A DNA stretch of 64,000 bases from Campylobacteraceae bacterium. GTDB lineage: Bacteria > Campylobacterota > Campylobacteria > Campylobacterales > Arcobacteraceae. Location of the stretch: contig JABXII010000024.1 of NCBI GenBank assembly GCA_013373175.1, positions 29,109 through 93,108 of the forward strand, given 5' to 3'. The position numbers and the translations under genes were made by a program. Within the stretch, counting starts at the first letter, position 1. Each line of letters opens with the position of its first letter. This document shows, in pieces, positions 43,266 to 53,567 of this stretch. Below the pieces are notes generated by a model. That model made no database searches. It had not been told where the DNA came from and saw only the letters and a program-made list of their open reading frames with translations.

Positions 43266-44186
43266 ATGACAGAAGCAAAATACATCTGGATGGATGGAAA
43301 ATTTGTTGACTGGCATGAAGCAAAAGTTCATGTTTTAAGTCACACATTGCATTATGGGAATGGTGCAATTGAAGGTACTAAAGCTTATAAAACACATGAT
43401 GGAAGATGTGCAATTTTCAAATTAAAAGAGCACACTAAAAGATTAATTAATTCAGCTAAAATGACTCTTATCGATGTTCCTTTTTCAGCAGACGAATTAA
43501 ACGATGCTCAAGTTGAATTATTACAAAAAAATGAATTATTTGAGGGAGCATACATCAGACCGCTAGTATATCTAGGTTACGGTGTTATGGGATTATATCA
43601 TAAAGATGCACCTGTAAATGTTTCTATTTCTGCTTGGGAATGGGGAGCATACTTAGGTGAAGAGGGAATGAAAAAAGGTGTAAGAGTTAAAATTGCATCT
43701 ATGACAAGAAACCCTAATACTTCAGGTATGGGAAAAGCAAAAGCAGTTGCTAACTACTTAAACTCTCAAATGGCAAAATTTGAAGCAGTTGAAGCTGGTT
43801 ATGATGAAGCTTTATTAAGAGATGACCAAGGTTATATTGCTGAAGCGTCTGGTGCTTGCTTCTTTATCGTAAGAGATGGTGTTATTATTACTCCTCCAAA
43901 TGACAACTCATTAGAGTCTATCACTCAAGCTACAGTTATTGATATAGCTGAAGATTTAGGATATACAGTTGTTAGAAGAAGACTTACAAGAGAAGAAGTT
44001 TATATTGCTGATGAAGCATTCTTTACTGGGACTGCTGTTGAAGTAACTCCTATTAGAGAGATTGATTGTAGAGTTATTGGAGCTGGTGAGAGAGGTCCAA
44101 TTACTGAAGCCTTACAGACTGCTTATTTTGACGTAGTTCAAGGTAAGAATGAAAAGTATGAAAAGTATTTAACTTATATTAACTAA
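43266..44186 (+). CDS. ilvE: Branched-chain amino acid aminotransferase
   Basis: HTLHYGNGAIEGTKAY; GKAKAVANYLNSQMAK; EAFFTGTAVEVTPI. Confidence 0.95.
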   Translation: MTEAKYIWMDGKFVDWHEAKVHVLSHTLHYGNGAIEGTKAYKTHDGRCAIFKLKEHTKRLINSAKMTLIDVPFSADELNDAQVELLQKNELFEGAYIRPLVYLGYGVMGLYHKDAPVNVSISAWEWGAYLGEEGMKKGVRVKIASMTRNPNTSGMGKAKAVANYLNSQMAKFEAVEAGYDEALLRDDQGYIAEASGACFFIVRDGVIITPPNDNSLESITQATVIDIAEDLGYTVVRRRLTREEVYIADEAFFTGTAVEVTPIREIDCRVIGAGERGPITEALQTAYFDVVQGKNEKYEKYLTYIN

Positions 44187-44204
44187 AACAAAAAAGGGTA
44201 ATTT

Positions 44205-45293
44205 ATGCCAATAGACAACGACTATTTTAAGAATAGACAACAACAAAACAAGGGTAACAACTCTAATAACGGTGGAGGTGGTAACTACCAACCTCCTTTT
44301 GAGCCACCTGAGTTTTTTAAAAACTTCGGCAAGAAAGCTGGGATAATTTATGCAATTATCATCATCTTAGCTGCTTTATTTATCTTTAAACCATTCGTAA
44401 TCATTGAATCTGGTCAAGTAGGTATCAAAGTTACAACAGGTAAATATGAAGATAGACCTTTAAATCCTGGTTTCCACTTATATATTCCAGTATTCCAAAA
44501 GGTTATTGTAGTTGATACAAAAGTAAGACTTATTAACTATGCTTCAGTGGAAACTAGTGGTAGTGGTGGTTTTGACCAAAGTATTAAATTAAACCCTGCT
44601 ATTAATATTCTTGATGCAAGAGGGTTACCAGTTTCAATTGAATTAACAGTTCAATATAGACTTACAGCTTCAGGAGCACCAGTTACTATTGCAACTTGGG
44701 GTCCAGGATGGGAAGATAAAATCGTTAACCCAGTTGTTAGAAACATAGTAAGAAATGTTGTTGGTGGATTTAACGCAGAAGAATTACCAACTAGAAGAAA
44801 TGAAATTGCAACTATGATTGAAAATGGAATTAGAACAGAAATTGAGTCTTTAGAAGGAACTCCTGTATCAGTTGAGTCTGTACAATTAAGAGAGATAGTT
44901 CTTCCTCAAAAAATTAAAGACCAAATTGAAAGAGTTCAAATAGCAAACCAAGAAGCTCAAAGAGTTAGATACGAAGTTCAAAGAGCTAAACAAGAAGCTG
45001 AGAAAAAAGCTGCACTTGCAAAAGGTGAGGCTGACAAAAATAGAATTGAAGCACAAGGTAGAGCTGATGCTGTAACTATTGAAGCAAAAGCACAAGCAGC
45101 TGCAAATAAATCAATTGCAAGCTCACTTACTCCTAAGTTACTTCAAATGCAACAAATTCAAGTTCAAGGTAAATTTAACGAAGCTCTTAGAGAAAACAAA
45201 GATGCTAAGATTTTCTTAACACCTGGTGGTTCAACTCCAAATATCTGGGTTGACACTAAAAACAAATCAAGAGACACTGCAATTAACCAATAA
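44205..45293 (+). CDS. SPFH/prohibitin-family membrane protein
   Basis: Single TM, prohibitin-like VESGQVGIKV-type core, coiled-coil AKQEAEKKAALAKGEADKN. Confidence 0.88.
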   Translation: MPIDNDYFKNRQQQNKGNNSNNGGGGNYQPPFEPPEFFKNFGKKAGIIYAIIIILAALFIFKPFVIIESGQVGIKVTTGKYEDRPLNPGFHLYIPVFQKVIVVDTKVRLINYASVETSGSGGFDQSIKLNPAINILDARGLPVSIELTVQYRLTASGAPVTIATWGPGWEDKIVNPVVRNIVRNVVGGFNAEELPTRRNEIATMIENGIRTEIESLEGTPVSVESVQLREIVLPQKIKDQIERVQIANQEAQRVRYEVQRAKQEAEKKAALAKGEADKNRIEAQGRADAVTIEAKAQAAANKSIASSLTPKLLQMQQIQVQGKFNEALRENKDAKIFLTPGGSTPNIWVDTKNKSRDTAINQ

Positions 45294-45343
45294 TATTAAG
45301 AGGAATTTTTCCTCTTAATAAATTTACTATCACGGATTTTTAA

Positions 45344-46021
45344 ATGAGTACTGAAAAAATTGACTGGCAAAAAATGGATGGATTAATTCCTGTAATTACA
45401 CAAGATGCAACTAGTAATGAAGTTTTAATGCTTGCATATATGAATGAAGAAGCACTAAAACTAACACTTGAAACAAAACAAGCTCATTATTACAGTAGAA
45501 GTAAACAAAGACTATGGAAAAAGGGTGAGAGCTCTGGACATACACAAGAAGTTGTTTCTACAATGGTTGATTGTGATAATGATACAGTTTTATTAAAAGT
45601 AAACCAAAATGGTGTTGCTTGCCATACAGGAAGAAAGTCATGTTTCTTTACTGATTTAGAAAATGATGAAGTAAAACTTGATGTAGAAGTAAATACTACA
45701 GATGCTTATGGGGTAATTGATACTTTATACCATGTAATAGAATCAAGAAAAAATGATGACCCAAGTAAGTCATATACTGCGAAACTTCTTCAAGGTAAAG
45801 AAAACTCTATGCTTAAAAAGATTGTAGAAGAAGCTGGAGAATTTACTTTTGCAGTAAAAGATAATGATGAAGAAGAGATTATTTATGAAGCAGCAGATTT
45901 ACTTTATCATAGTTTAGTTGCTCTTTCAAGTAAAGGAATAAATCCAGATAGAGTAAAGCAAGAGCTTTCTAGAAGATTTGGTTTATCTGGAATTGAAGAA
46001 AAAAACTCAAGAGAAAAGTAG
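45344..46021 (+). CDS. hisIE: Bifunctional phosphoribosyl-AMP cyclohydrolase / phosphoribosyl-ATP pyrophosphatase
   Basis: [39 protein letters not shown]-terminal [16 protein letters not shown]. Confidence 0.95.
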   Translation: MSTEKIDWQKMDGLIPVITQDATSNEVLMLAYMNEEALKLTLETKQAHYYSRSKQRLWKKGESSGHTQEVVSTMVDCDNDTVLLKVNQNGVACHTGRKSCFFTDLENDEVKLDVEVNTTDAYGVIDTLYHVIESRKNDDPSKSYTAKLLQGKENSMLKKIVEEAGEFTFAVKDNDEEEIIYEAADLLYHSLVALSSKGINPDRVKQELSRRFGLSGIEEKNSREK

Positions 46022-46029
46022 CCTAAAAC

Positions 46030-46137
46030 TTAGGCTTTCTTCTCTTTCTTTCTAATAAAGTGTTTAACCACAAAACTAGCTGCCATAAATGCTAACAATC
46101 CAACTACAACAAATGTAAAAATCTCAGTTAAAAACAT
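46030..46137 (-). CDS. 35-aa single-TM small protein MFLTEIFTFVVVGLLAFMAASFVVKHFIRKKEKKA
   Basis: ATG at 46137, stop TAA 46030-46032; AAAGGAG SD about 6-8 nt upstream; one TM followed by a Lys/Arg tail; below the ORF-track size cutoff. Confidence 0.6.
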   Translation of the reverse strand: MFLTEIFTFVVVGLLAFMAASFVVKHFIRKKEKKA

Positions 46138-46243
46138 ACCAAGCTCCTTTTGTCTTTATTAAAAGTTTATAATAATATTTAAATTTTTGGAAATTTTAGA
46201 AGTCTGTATTAAAAATAGAATAAAGAAAGTTACTGAAAGTAAT

Positions 46244-46271
46244 AATAAAAAGAGCAAAAGCTCTTTTTATT
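46244..46271 (-). terminator. Terminator after mrp
   Basis: AATAAAAAGAGC-AAAA-GCTCTTTTTATT. Confidence 0.7.
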
Positions 46272-47464
46272 TAGTGGCAACCACAACCAGTTCCACATCC
46301 ACCAGATGAAGATTCTTGTTTTTGTTCAGACTTAGAAGCTGCTGCCGCACCACTTGTAGAACAAGCTGATTCTCCTGGGCCTGTAGTTGGTTGAATAGAA
46401 GCATTTTCTGCTTTTCCTGCATGCTCATCTACAAAGCTGATTAATTTTTCTGCAGCTTTCATATATCTTTTTGCAGATTCTGATTCTGGTTGGAAATAAA
46501 CAACTGGTTTTCCACCATCTCCACCTTCTCTAATAGCTGGTTCAATTGGAAGTAATCCTAGAACTTCTGTATTATATTGATCTGCTAAATCTTCACAAGT
46601 TCCTTGTCCAAAGATATCTGATTCTGCATTACACTCAGGACAGATAAATCCACTCATGTTTTCAATAATTCCACCAATAGGAATATGAAGTTTTTGGAAC
46701 ATATCTAATGATCTTCTTGAGTCATCAAGTGCAACATGTTGAGGAGTAGTAACATTAATACCACATGTAACAGGTACACTTTGTGCAAGAGTTAATTGTG
46801 CATCACCAGTTCCAGGAGGCATATCAATAAATAAAATGTCTAAATCTTCCCAAAGAATATCTCTTAATAGTTGTTGGATTGCTTTCATAATCATAGCACC
46901 TCTCCAAATAAGAGATTGCCCTTCTTCCATTAAAGAACCCATAGACATAACAGAAATACCAAAGGCATTAAAAGGTTTAGCCTTATTTCCAACTACCTCA
47001 ACTTCAAGTCCATTTAAACCCATCATTCTAGGAATATTTGGTCCATAGATATCTGCATCTAGAATACCTACTTTTTTACCTTGCATTGCAGCTGCAATTG
47101 CTAAGTTTACAGTTGTAGTTGATTTACCAACTCCACCTTTACCTGAACTTACCATTACAAAGTTTTTAATTTGTGGAGCAATATTACTTCCACTTACACT
47201 ATTACTTTGTTGCTTTGGAGCTTCTGGTTTACTAATTTTTAGATTTACATTTGTAACACCAATTGAACCTAAAACTTTTGAAATATCTTCTTCTAGTTTT
47301 GAAGCTACATCTTCAGCACTTGAAGTAATATCTAAAAGTATTGTACAGGCATCATCGGCATCAACTTGAATATCTTTCACGAAACCAAAATCAACAATTG
47401 ATTTTTGGAAACCTGGATATATAACTTTTGATAATTCTTCTTTTATATCAGCTATAGTTGCCAT
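46271..47464 (-). CDS. Mrp/ApbC-type Fe-S carrier P-loop ATPase with Cys-rich tail
   Basis: VSSGKGGVGKSTTTVNLA; CPECNAESD; C-terminal GGCGTGCGCH. Confidence 0.93.
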   Translation of the reverse strand: MATIADIKEELSKVIYPGFQKSIVDFGFVKDIQVDADDACTILLDITSSAEDVASKLEEDISKVLGSIGVTNVNLKISKPEAPKQQSNSVSGSNIAPQIKNFVMVSSGKGGVGKSTTTVNLAIAAAMQGKKVGILDADIYGPNIPRMMGLNGLEVEVVGNKAKPFNAFGISVMSMGSLMEEGQSLIWRGAMIMKAIQQLLRDILWEDLDILFIDMPPGTGDAQLTLAQSVPVTCGINVTTPQHVALDDSRRSLDMFQKLHIPIGGIIENMSGFICPECNAESDIFGQGTCEDLADQYNTEVLGLLPIEPAIREGGDGGKPVVYFQPESESAKRYMKAAEKLISFVDEHAGKAENASIQPTTGPGESACSTSGAAAASKSEQKQESSSGGCGTGCGCH

Positions 47465-47601
47465 ATATTTTATCCTTAAAACAGTCCCTGTTTTTAGGGA
47501 CCTTAATTTTTAATTTCTTTTAACAAGAAAATAAATTTTCTTAAATTTCACGGTATTATATTTCAAATAGGATAATTTTTGTCTTAATTGAAATCATTAA
47601 T

Positions 47602-47638
47602 AAAAAAAGGTCAAGTAAAAAAAACTTGACCTTTTTTA
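47602..47638 (-). terminator. Intrinsic terminator after thiC
   Basis: AAAAAGGTCAAGT-loop-ACTTGACCTTTTTT. Confidence 0.8.
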
Positions 47639-47660
47639 TATCTTACATTTTATTAAAAAA

Positions 47661-49016
47661 CTAAGCTGTTGCCGTTGCTTCAATTTTATCACCATGATCT
47701 TTTACAATCTTTTGTGTGATTTTATATGAACAAAACTTTGGTCCACACATTGAGCAGAATTCAGCTTCTTTAAATACATCTTGAGGAAGAGTTTCATCAT
47801 GATACTCTTTTGCTCTTTCAGGATCTAAACATAATTCAAACTGTTTATTCCAATCAAAGGCATATCTTGCATCTGACATTTCATCATCAATATCTCTTGC
47901 ACCTTTTCTACCTCTTGCAATATCTGCTGAGTGAGCTGCAATTTTATATGCGATAATACCTTCTCTTACATCATTTGCATTTGGTAATCCTAAGTGCTCT
48001 TTTGGAGTTACATAACAAAGCATTGAAGCTCCATGCCATCCACCAACAGCTGCACCAATTGCAGAAGAGATGTGGTCATAACCAGCAGCAATATCAGTTG
48101 TAAGTGGTCCTAAAATATAGAAAGGTGCCTCATGACAATACTCTCTTTCAAGTTTCATATTTCTTTCGATTTGATTTAACGGAACGTGACCTGGTCCTTC
48201 AATCATAACTTGAACATCTTTTTCCCAAGCTCTAAGTGTTAGTTCACCTAATACTTTTAATTCTGATAATTGTGCTTCATCTGATGCATCTGCAAGACAT
48301 CCTGGTCTTAATGAATCACCTAAAGATAAAGATACATCATATCTTCTACAAATATCTAAGATATCATCAAAAGCATCATAAAATGGATTTTCTTTATGAT
48401 AATGCATCATCCATGCAGCCATTAAAGAACCACCTCTTGAAACGATTCCCATTTTTCTTTTTGCAATATGAGGCATGAATCTTAAAAGGAATCCAGCGTG
48501 AATAGTAAAATACGAAACCCCTTGTTGAGCTTGTTTTTCTAAAACATCTAACATAACATCAATAGATAAATTTTCAATTTTATCTTTAACATCATGTAAA
48601 ATTTGGTACATAGGAACTGTTCCAATAGGAACTGTTGAGTGCTCAATAACAGCAGCTCTAATAGCATCTAAATCTCCACCTGTACTTAAATCCATAATTG
48701 TATCTGCACCATATTTTAATGAAACATCAACTTTTTCAATTTCACCTTGAATATCTGATGCCAATGCAGATGAACCAATATTTGCATTAATCTTACATGA
48801 AGAAGCCATGCCAATAGCCATTGGCTTTAAATGCTTATGATTAACATTTGCAGGAATAATTAACCTTCCTCTTGCTACTTCATCTCTTACAAGTTCCGGT
48901 TTAATCTTCTCTACTTTTGCAACATACTCCATATCTGGTGTAATAATGCCTCTTTTAGCATAATACATTTGAGTTCTTACTTCATCATCTTTATGATTGT
49001 CTAACCAATCTCTCAT
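47661..49016 (-). CDS. thiC: Phosphomethylpyrimidine synthase
   Basis: [30 protein letters not shown]-terminal [14 protein letters not shown]. Confidence 0.97.
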   Translation of the reverse strand: MRDWLDNHKDDEVRTQMYYAKRGIITPDMEYVAKVEKIKPELVRDEVARGRLIIPANVNHKHLKPMAIGMASSCKINANIGSSALASDIQGEIEKVDVSLKYGADTIMDLSTGGDLDAIRAAVIEHSTVPIGTVPMYQILHDVKDKIENLSIDVMLDVLEKQAQQGVSYFTIHAGFLLRFMPHIAKRKMGIVSRGGSLMAAWMMHYHKENPFYDAFDDILDICRRYDVSLSLGDSLRPGCLADASDEAQLSELKVLGELTLRAWEKDVQVMIEGPGHVPLNQIERNMKLEREYCHEAPFYILGPLTTDIAAGYDHISSAIGAAVGGWHGASMLCYVTPKEHLGLPNANDVREGIIAYKIAAHSADIARGRKGARDIDDEMSDARYAFDWNKQFELCLDPERAKEYHDETLPQDVFKEAEFCSMCGPKFCSYKITQKIVKDHGDKIEATATA

Positions 49017-49152
49017 ATAAAATCCTATCTAATAATTTAAGCTGATTATATCAAATTTATATTATAGAAACTTAATTAAAACAACTAGTTTCAAATTATT
49101 AATTATGTAAGGTGTAATTGATTATAATAGATTAAAATAATTTAAGGTTCAT

Positions 49153-50091
49153 ATGAAAAGTATCAAAAATCTAACAGTGCTTTATGAAAACTCAAAGAAT
49201 GACCTTAAAAGAATACTTAATAGCGAGTATGTAGAAGATTTAGAACTTTTAGAACTAATAGATACTCTTACTTTTAACAATAGTTTTGCAATCAAAAAAG
49301 ATACAACTTATGACCTAAATGAAATTGCTAAGATATTTAGATTTTATGAAGATTTATTAAAAAATAGTTTTCAAGAAAATAAAAACAGATTTGAAATAGA
49401 GTTTAAGCTTTATTTATTACTTATAAAAGTTTTTACAGAGCTTTGCAATACTTTTGTTAATGACAAAAATAAAATTCCTGATATAGATAACTTTTTCCAG
49501 ATTTTAAAAGAATCAAAAAATATGTTGAAGTTAACAGTACCTTTAGACTTAAAACATCTAAATATTTTAAATAATTTAATCGGGGAACAACTATACTATT
49601 TTTCACATATTCACTATCATGATATAAATGCTTATCCACTAGAGTATACTTTTGAAAAATATTTACTAAATCTTGAAAGAATGTTTCATGGTTTTGATTT
49701 AAGTCTTGCTTCTGATTTTGGAAATAAAGAGTTTACAAACAAAGAGATTGAATTAGAAATATTAAAAAATAATGCCTCTTTTTTAATTCTTACTCTTATT
49801 TATAAAATTTATAGATACAAAACTGTAGATATATTTGATAATGAGAAGTTCAAAGATATTATAATTTTTTACATTGATAATTTTAATTCCCCTATAAATA
49901 TTGATAAATTTTCAATAAAAAGTTTTGAAGAAGTTATTTTAAGGGACTTTTTAAGTAGTACTTTATATATTAAGAAAATAACTAAGCATAATTTACTTGA
50001 ACAAAAGTTAGTTATATTAGAACTTTATACAGATGAGTATAAACAATTAATTGATAATATAAAAAAAATTGATTTCCAGGAACGACAATGA
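49153..50091 (+). CDS. Hypothetical protein coupled to an HDOD gene
   Basis: 312 aa ORF overlapping the next start by 4 nt. Confidence 0.65.
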   Translation: MKSIKNLTVLYENSKNDLKRILNSEYVEDLELLELIDTLTFNNSFAIKKDTTYDLNEIAKIFRFYEDLLKNSFQENKNRFEIEFKLYLLLIKVFTELCNTFVNDKNKIPDIDNFFQILKESKNMLKLTVPLDLKHLNILNNLIGEQLYYFSHIHYHDINAYPLEYTFEKYLLNLERMFHGFDLSLASDFGNKEFTNKEIELEILKNNASFLILTLIYKIYRYKTVDIFDNEKFKDIIIFYIDNFNSPINIDKFSIKSFEEVILRDFLSSTLYIKKITKHNLLEQKLVILELYTDEYKQLIDNIKKIDFQERQ

Positions 50092-50909
50092 AACAATTAA
50101 TAGTAGATAAAATTGACTCTTTACCACCTTTACCTAATTCTGTTTTAGAATTAGAAGAGTTTAGAAAGATGCCAACAAAAGAACCATTAGACTTATTAAA
50201 GATTATTGAAAAAGACCCTTTAATTATTACTACTGTTTTAAGAGTTGCTAACTCTGCTATGTTTGGATTTGTAAGTGAAGTAGAAACTCCAAGTCGTGCT
50301 ATTTCTCTTTTAGGTGTGAATTTCACAATTTCTATTGCTTTAGGTTCTGTTATTCAAAACCTAATTCAAACTGACCTTAGTGCATATGAAGCTTCTACTG
50401 ATGACTTTATGTTTTCTTGTAATTTAGCTTCAAATATAATTAACACTTGGGTAAGTAAAATAGATAAAGATTTAAAAGAAGATTTACTTTTACCTGCATT
50501 CTTACAAGAGACTGGAAAATTTATTATCTCTGATATAATCACAGAAAATAAACAAAAAGAAGAGTTCAAAGAACAAATTGCTATAACTAAAAATCTTTCA
50601 AGTGTAGAAAAAGAGTTTGTAGGTTATTCTTGTGCAAGAATTACAGCAAATATTTTCAAACACTGGAACTTAAGTCATAACCTTATTTTCTCTATTGGAT
50701 TTGTTGAAGATTTAGAAAATTGTCCTAAAGAATATGTAAAAAAAGTTCAGATTTTAGAGATAGTAAAAATACTAGCTGATATCAAAAATCCTTTATCTGA
50801 TTCTAATATTCAAAGGGCTACAAATAAAGCTATTGAGTATGGTTTTGAAGTGGAAACTTTAGAAAAAGCTATTGAATCTATTAAATATAAATTAGAAGAA
50901 GATCTTTAA
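50088..50909 (+). CDS. HDOD-domain protein
   Basis: IDSLPPLPNSVLELEEF; ILRVANSAMFGF-type segment VLRVANSAMFGFVSEVETPSRAISLLG. Confidence 0.88.
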   Translation: MKQLIVDKIDSLPPLPNSVLELEEFRKMPTKEPLDLLKIIEKDPLIITTVLRVANSAMFGFVSEVETPSRAISLLGVNFTISIALGSVIQNLIQTDLSAYEASTDDFMFSCNLASNIINTWVSKIDKDLKEDLLLPAFLQETGKFIISDIITENKQKEEFKEQIAITKNLSSVEKEFVGYSCARITANIFKHWNLSHNLIFSIGFVEDLENCPKEYVKKVQILEIVKILADIKNPLSDSNIQRATNKAIEYGFEVETLEKAIESIKYKLEEDL

Positions 50910-50965
50910 GATTTCATAAGTTACATTAAAGTATAATTTGTAACTTTTTTACTCAAAGGGGTCTT

Positions 50966-52090
50966 GTGTCGAATGTAACGCTTGTAGTATTATGTGCTGG
51001 AAACTCCACAAGATTTGGGCTTCAAACAAAAAAACAGTGGCTTAGGATAGATAACCAACCACTCTGGCTTTTTGTTACAAAAAGACTCGAAAATCTATAC
51101 AAATTTGATAAGGTAATTGTCACATCAGCAAAAGATGAACTTTCTTATATGCAAAACTTTAGTGATGATTATGAGTTTGTTGCAGGTGGAGATACTAGAC
51201 AACAATCTATGAAAAACTCTTTAGAAAATGTCACATCTACATATGTAATGGTTACTGATGTAGCTCGTGCTTGTATTCCTGAAAATGTTATTTCTTCATT
51301 AATTAATTCAAAAGAAAATGCTGATTGCATTGTTCCAACTTTAAAAGTTAGTGATACAGTTATTTACAATGAAGAAACAATAAACAGAGATAAAGTAAAA
51401 CTTATTCAGACGCCTCAACTTTCTAAAACTACTGTTTTAAAAGGTGCTTTAAATACAGATATAGAGTTTACAGATGACAGTTCGGCTATTAAAGCAAATG
51501 GTGGTTCTGTTTTTTATGTAGAAGGTTCAATCAAAAGTAAGAAGTTAACTTTTGGTGATGACTTAAAAGAGTTATCTTGTTTAAGTGCTCCAAGTAATAA
51601 CTTTTTTACTGGAACTGGTTATGATATACACCCTTTTGAAGAAGACAAAAAAATGTATCTTGGTGGAATAAATATTGATGTTCCTTATGGTTTTAAAGCT
51701 CACAGTGATGGTGATGTATTAATTCACTCACTTATTGATGCTCTACTTGGAGCTTGCGGAGCTGGAGATATTGGTGAGTTTTTCCCTGATACAGATGAAG
51801 AGTTTAAAAATATAGACTCAAAAATTCTTTTACAAAAGATTGTAGAATTTATTTATAATGTAGGATATGAGATAGTTAATGTTGATTTAACAATAATTGC
51901 TCAACAACCAAAAATAAATCCATATAAAAATGAAATCAAAAAAACTATTGCTTCATTACTAAACTTAGAAAAACAGTTTGTAAATATAAAAGCAACAACT
52001 GCAGAAAAACTTGGATTTATAGGACGAAAAGAGGGAGTTGCAGTACAATCAATTGCAACTTTAAAATACTATGACTGGACGAAAAAATGA
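50966..52090 (+). CDS. ispDF: Bifunctional IspD/IspF
   Basis: LCAGNSTRFGLQTKKQW (IspD) and GTGYDIHPF...HSDGDVLIHSLIDALLGACGAGDIGEFFPDTD (IspF). Confidence 0.96.
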   Translation: MSNVTLVVLCAGNSTRFGLQTKKQWLRIDNQPLWLFVTKRLENLYKFDKVIVTSAKDELSYMQNFSDDYEFVAGGDTRQQSMKNSLENVTSTYVMVTDVARACIPENVISSLINSKENADCIVPTLKVSDTVIYNEETINRDKVKLIQTPQLSKTTVLKGALNTDIEFTDDSSAIKANGGSVFYVEGSIKSKKLTFGDDLKELSCLSAPSNNFFTGTGYDIHPFEEDKKMYLGGINIDVPYGFKAHSDGDVLIHSLIDALLGACGAGDIGEFFPDTDEEFKNIDSKILLQKIVEFIYNVGYEIVNVDLTIIAQQPKINPYKNEIKKTIASLLNLEKQFVNIKATTAEKLGFIGRKEGVAVQSIATLKYYDWTKK

Positions 52091-52971
52091 ATATACTGAT
52101 TATTGAAAGCGAAATTTACCTCGCTCAAAAAGTTGTCTCTAGACTCTTAGATGACGGACATAATTGTGATTTTGTAGAATCACCAAACATTGATAATCTT
52201 ACAAAAGATTACGATATTATTTTACTATCTACTTCACTGCCTGCTGCTTTATGTAAAACAATAATTAGAAGATATAGTGATTCAATTATTTTACTTCTTG
52301 TATCATATATTTCAGATGAAACTGTTACTGACCCGATTAAAGAGGGTGCTAAAGATTATATTATGAAACCATTTATAATGGATGAGCTTGTAAGAAAAAT
52401 ATATCACTATAGAGAATGTAAATCTATAAGAAAAGAGCTACATACATTAAGAGACTACCTTAACTTCCAATTTGAAGAAGTAGATACAAGTAACCATGTG
52501 TTACCAACATCTTTTCCAACACTTATTGAAACAAATTCACAAATTTGTGCTGATAAGTTAGCATTTGAGTTAGTTAGAAAGCTAGATTTACAAATGAAAT
52601 TTATCTCATTGTCAAGTGATAATTGGCAAAAAAGAGTAAATGAGAAATTTAGTGGAATCATATACTTAACTGACTATCACAGTCTTAAAAAAAGTACAAA
52701 AGAGAACTTAAATAAACTTATTGAAGATAAAAAATGTATTATTGTCTCTTTAGAAAAAGAAGAAGATTTCCCTTACAATAAAATAGAGTTTGAAAAAGAA
52801 GATAACCTTCTTATGACAAACAATATAATGACTATAAACGATTATGTTAAGATGATGGTTTTATCATATCAAACAAAATACCCGGATACTGAACTTTCTA
52901 AAAAACTTGGTATCTCAAGAAAATCTCTTTGGGAAAAGAGAAAGAAACTTGGAATAGAGAAGAAGAAATAA
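52087..52971 (+). CDS. Orphan atypical response regulator, HP1021/Cj1608-like, degenerate receiver plus C-terminal HTH
   Basis: Receiver-like fold with LLSTSLP in place of LLDxxLP, IMKPF retained, Fis-like HTH YPDTELSKKLGISRKSLWEKRKKLGI; directly after ispDF as in Helicobacter and Campylobacter. Confidence 0.82.
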   Translation: MNILIIESEIYLAQKVVSRLLDDGHNCDFVESPNIDNLTKDYDIILLSTSLPAALCKTIIRRYSDSIILLLVSYISDETVTDPIKEGAKDYIMKPFIMDELVRKIYHYRECKSIRKELHTLRDYLNFQFEEVDTSNHVLPTSFPTLIETNSQICADKLAFELVRKLDLQMKFISLSSDNWQKRVNEKFSGIIYLTDYHSLKKSTKENLNKLIEDKKCIIVSLEKEEDFPYNKIEFEKEDNLLMTNNIMTINDYVKMMVLSYQTKYPDTELSKKLGISRKSLWEKRKKLGIEKKK

Positions 52972-53450
52972 TGAGAAAACTATTTTTAACTGTTTTTTAT
53001 AGTGGACTAAGTCCAAAAGCACCAGGTACGGTAGGAAGCTTTGTATCTCTTATCTTAGGTGTTTTATTATTACAATATATTCCAGAGTCAACTATGTTCT
53101 TACTTGCCTTCTTAATCTCAGTTATAGCTGTAAGAGAGATAAACAAGTATGAAGAAGAAGTTGGAGAGCATGATAGCAAAGAGATTGTTATTGATGAACT
53201 TGCTGGTATGTGGATTGCCCTTTCTATTTGTGGTATTACACCTGAAAATATGTATTACCTAGCTCCTATTGCTTTTGTATACTTTAGAATCTTTGATATT
53301 TGGAAACCTTCTATTATAGGGAAGATTGATAGAGATGTAAAAGGTGGTTGGGGTGTTATGGGTGATGACATCGTAGCTGGACTTGCTGCTGGTATTGCTG
53401 CTAGTGGAACTTACTATTTAATTGAAAGATTTATCTTACCTACAATGTAA
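52971..53450 (+). CDS. pgpA: Phosphatidylglycerophosphatase A
   Basis: SPKAPGTVGSFVSLILG; DELAGMWIAL; GGWGVMGDDIVAG. ATG at 52971 (TAATG overlap) preferred over the ORF-track start at 52929. Confidence 0.93.
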   Translation: MRKLFLTVFYSGLSPKAPGTVGSFVSLILGVLLLQYIPESTMFLLAFLISVIAVREINKYEEEVGEHDSKEIVIDELAGMWIALSICGITPENMYYLAPIAFVYFRIFDIWKPSIIGKIDRDVKGGWGVMGDDIVAGLAAGIAASGTYYLIERFILPTM

Positions 53451-53475
53451 AACAAACGATTAAATTCGTTTGTTT
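53451..53475 (+). terminator. Hairpin after pgpA
   Basis: AACAAACGA-TTAAAT-TCGTTTGTT. Confidence 0.65.
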
Positions 53476-53567
53476 AAACTCACTAAAACTCTTATTCTTA
53501 AATTATTTATTCTATAATAAATTCTTTTTACATACATTAATTTGAAAAGTGAAGTAAAACATAAATT

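Noticed and set aside
46021-46045. GCCTAA-AAC-TTAGGC hairpin after hisIE as a strong terminator
   Set aside because: Only 6 bp, and the following T-rich stretch is interrupted (TTTCTTCTCTTT); it also overlaps the stop of the small minus-strand ORF. Possible but weak.
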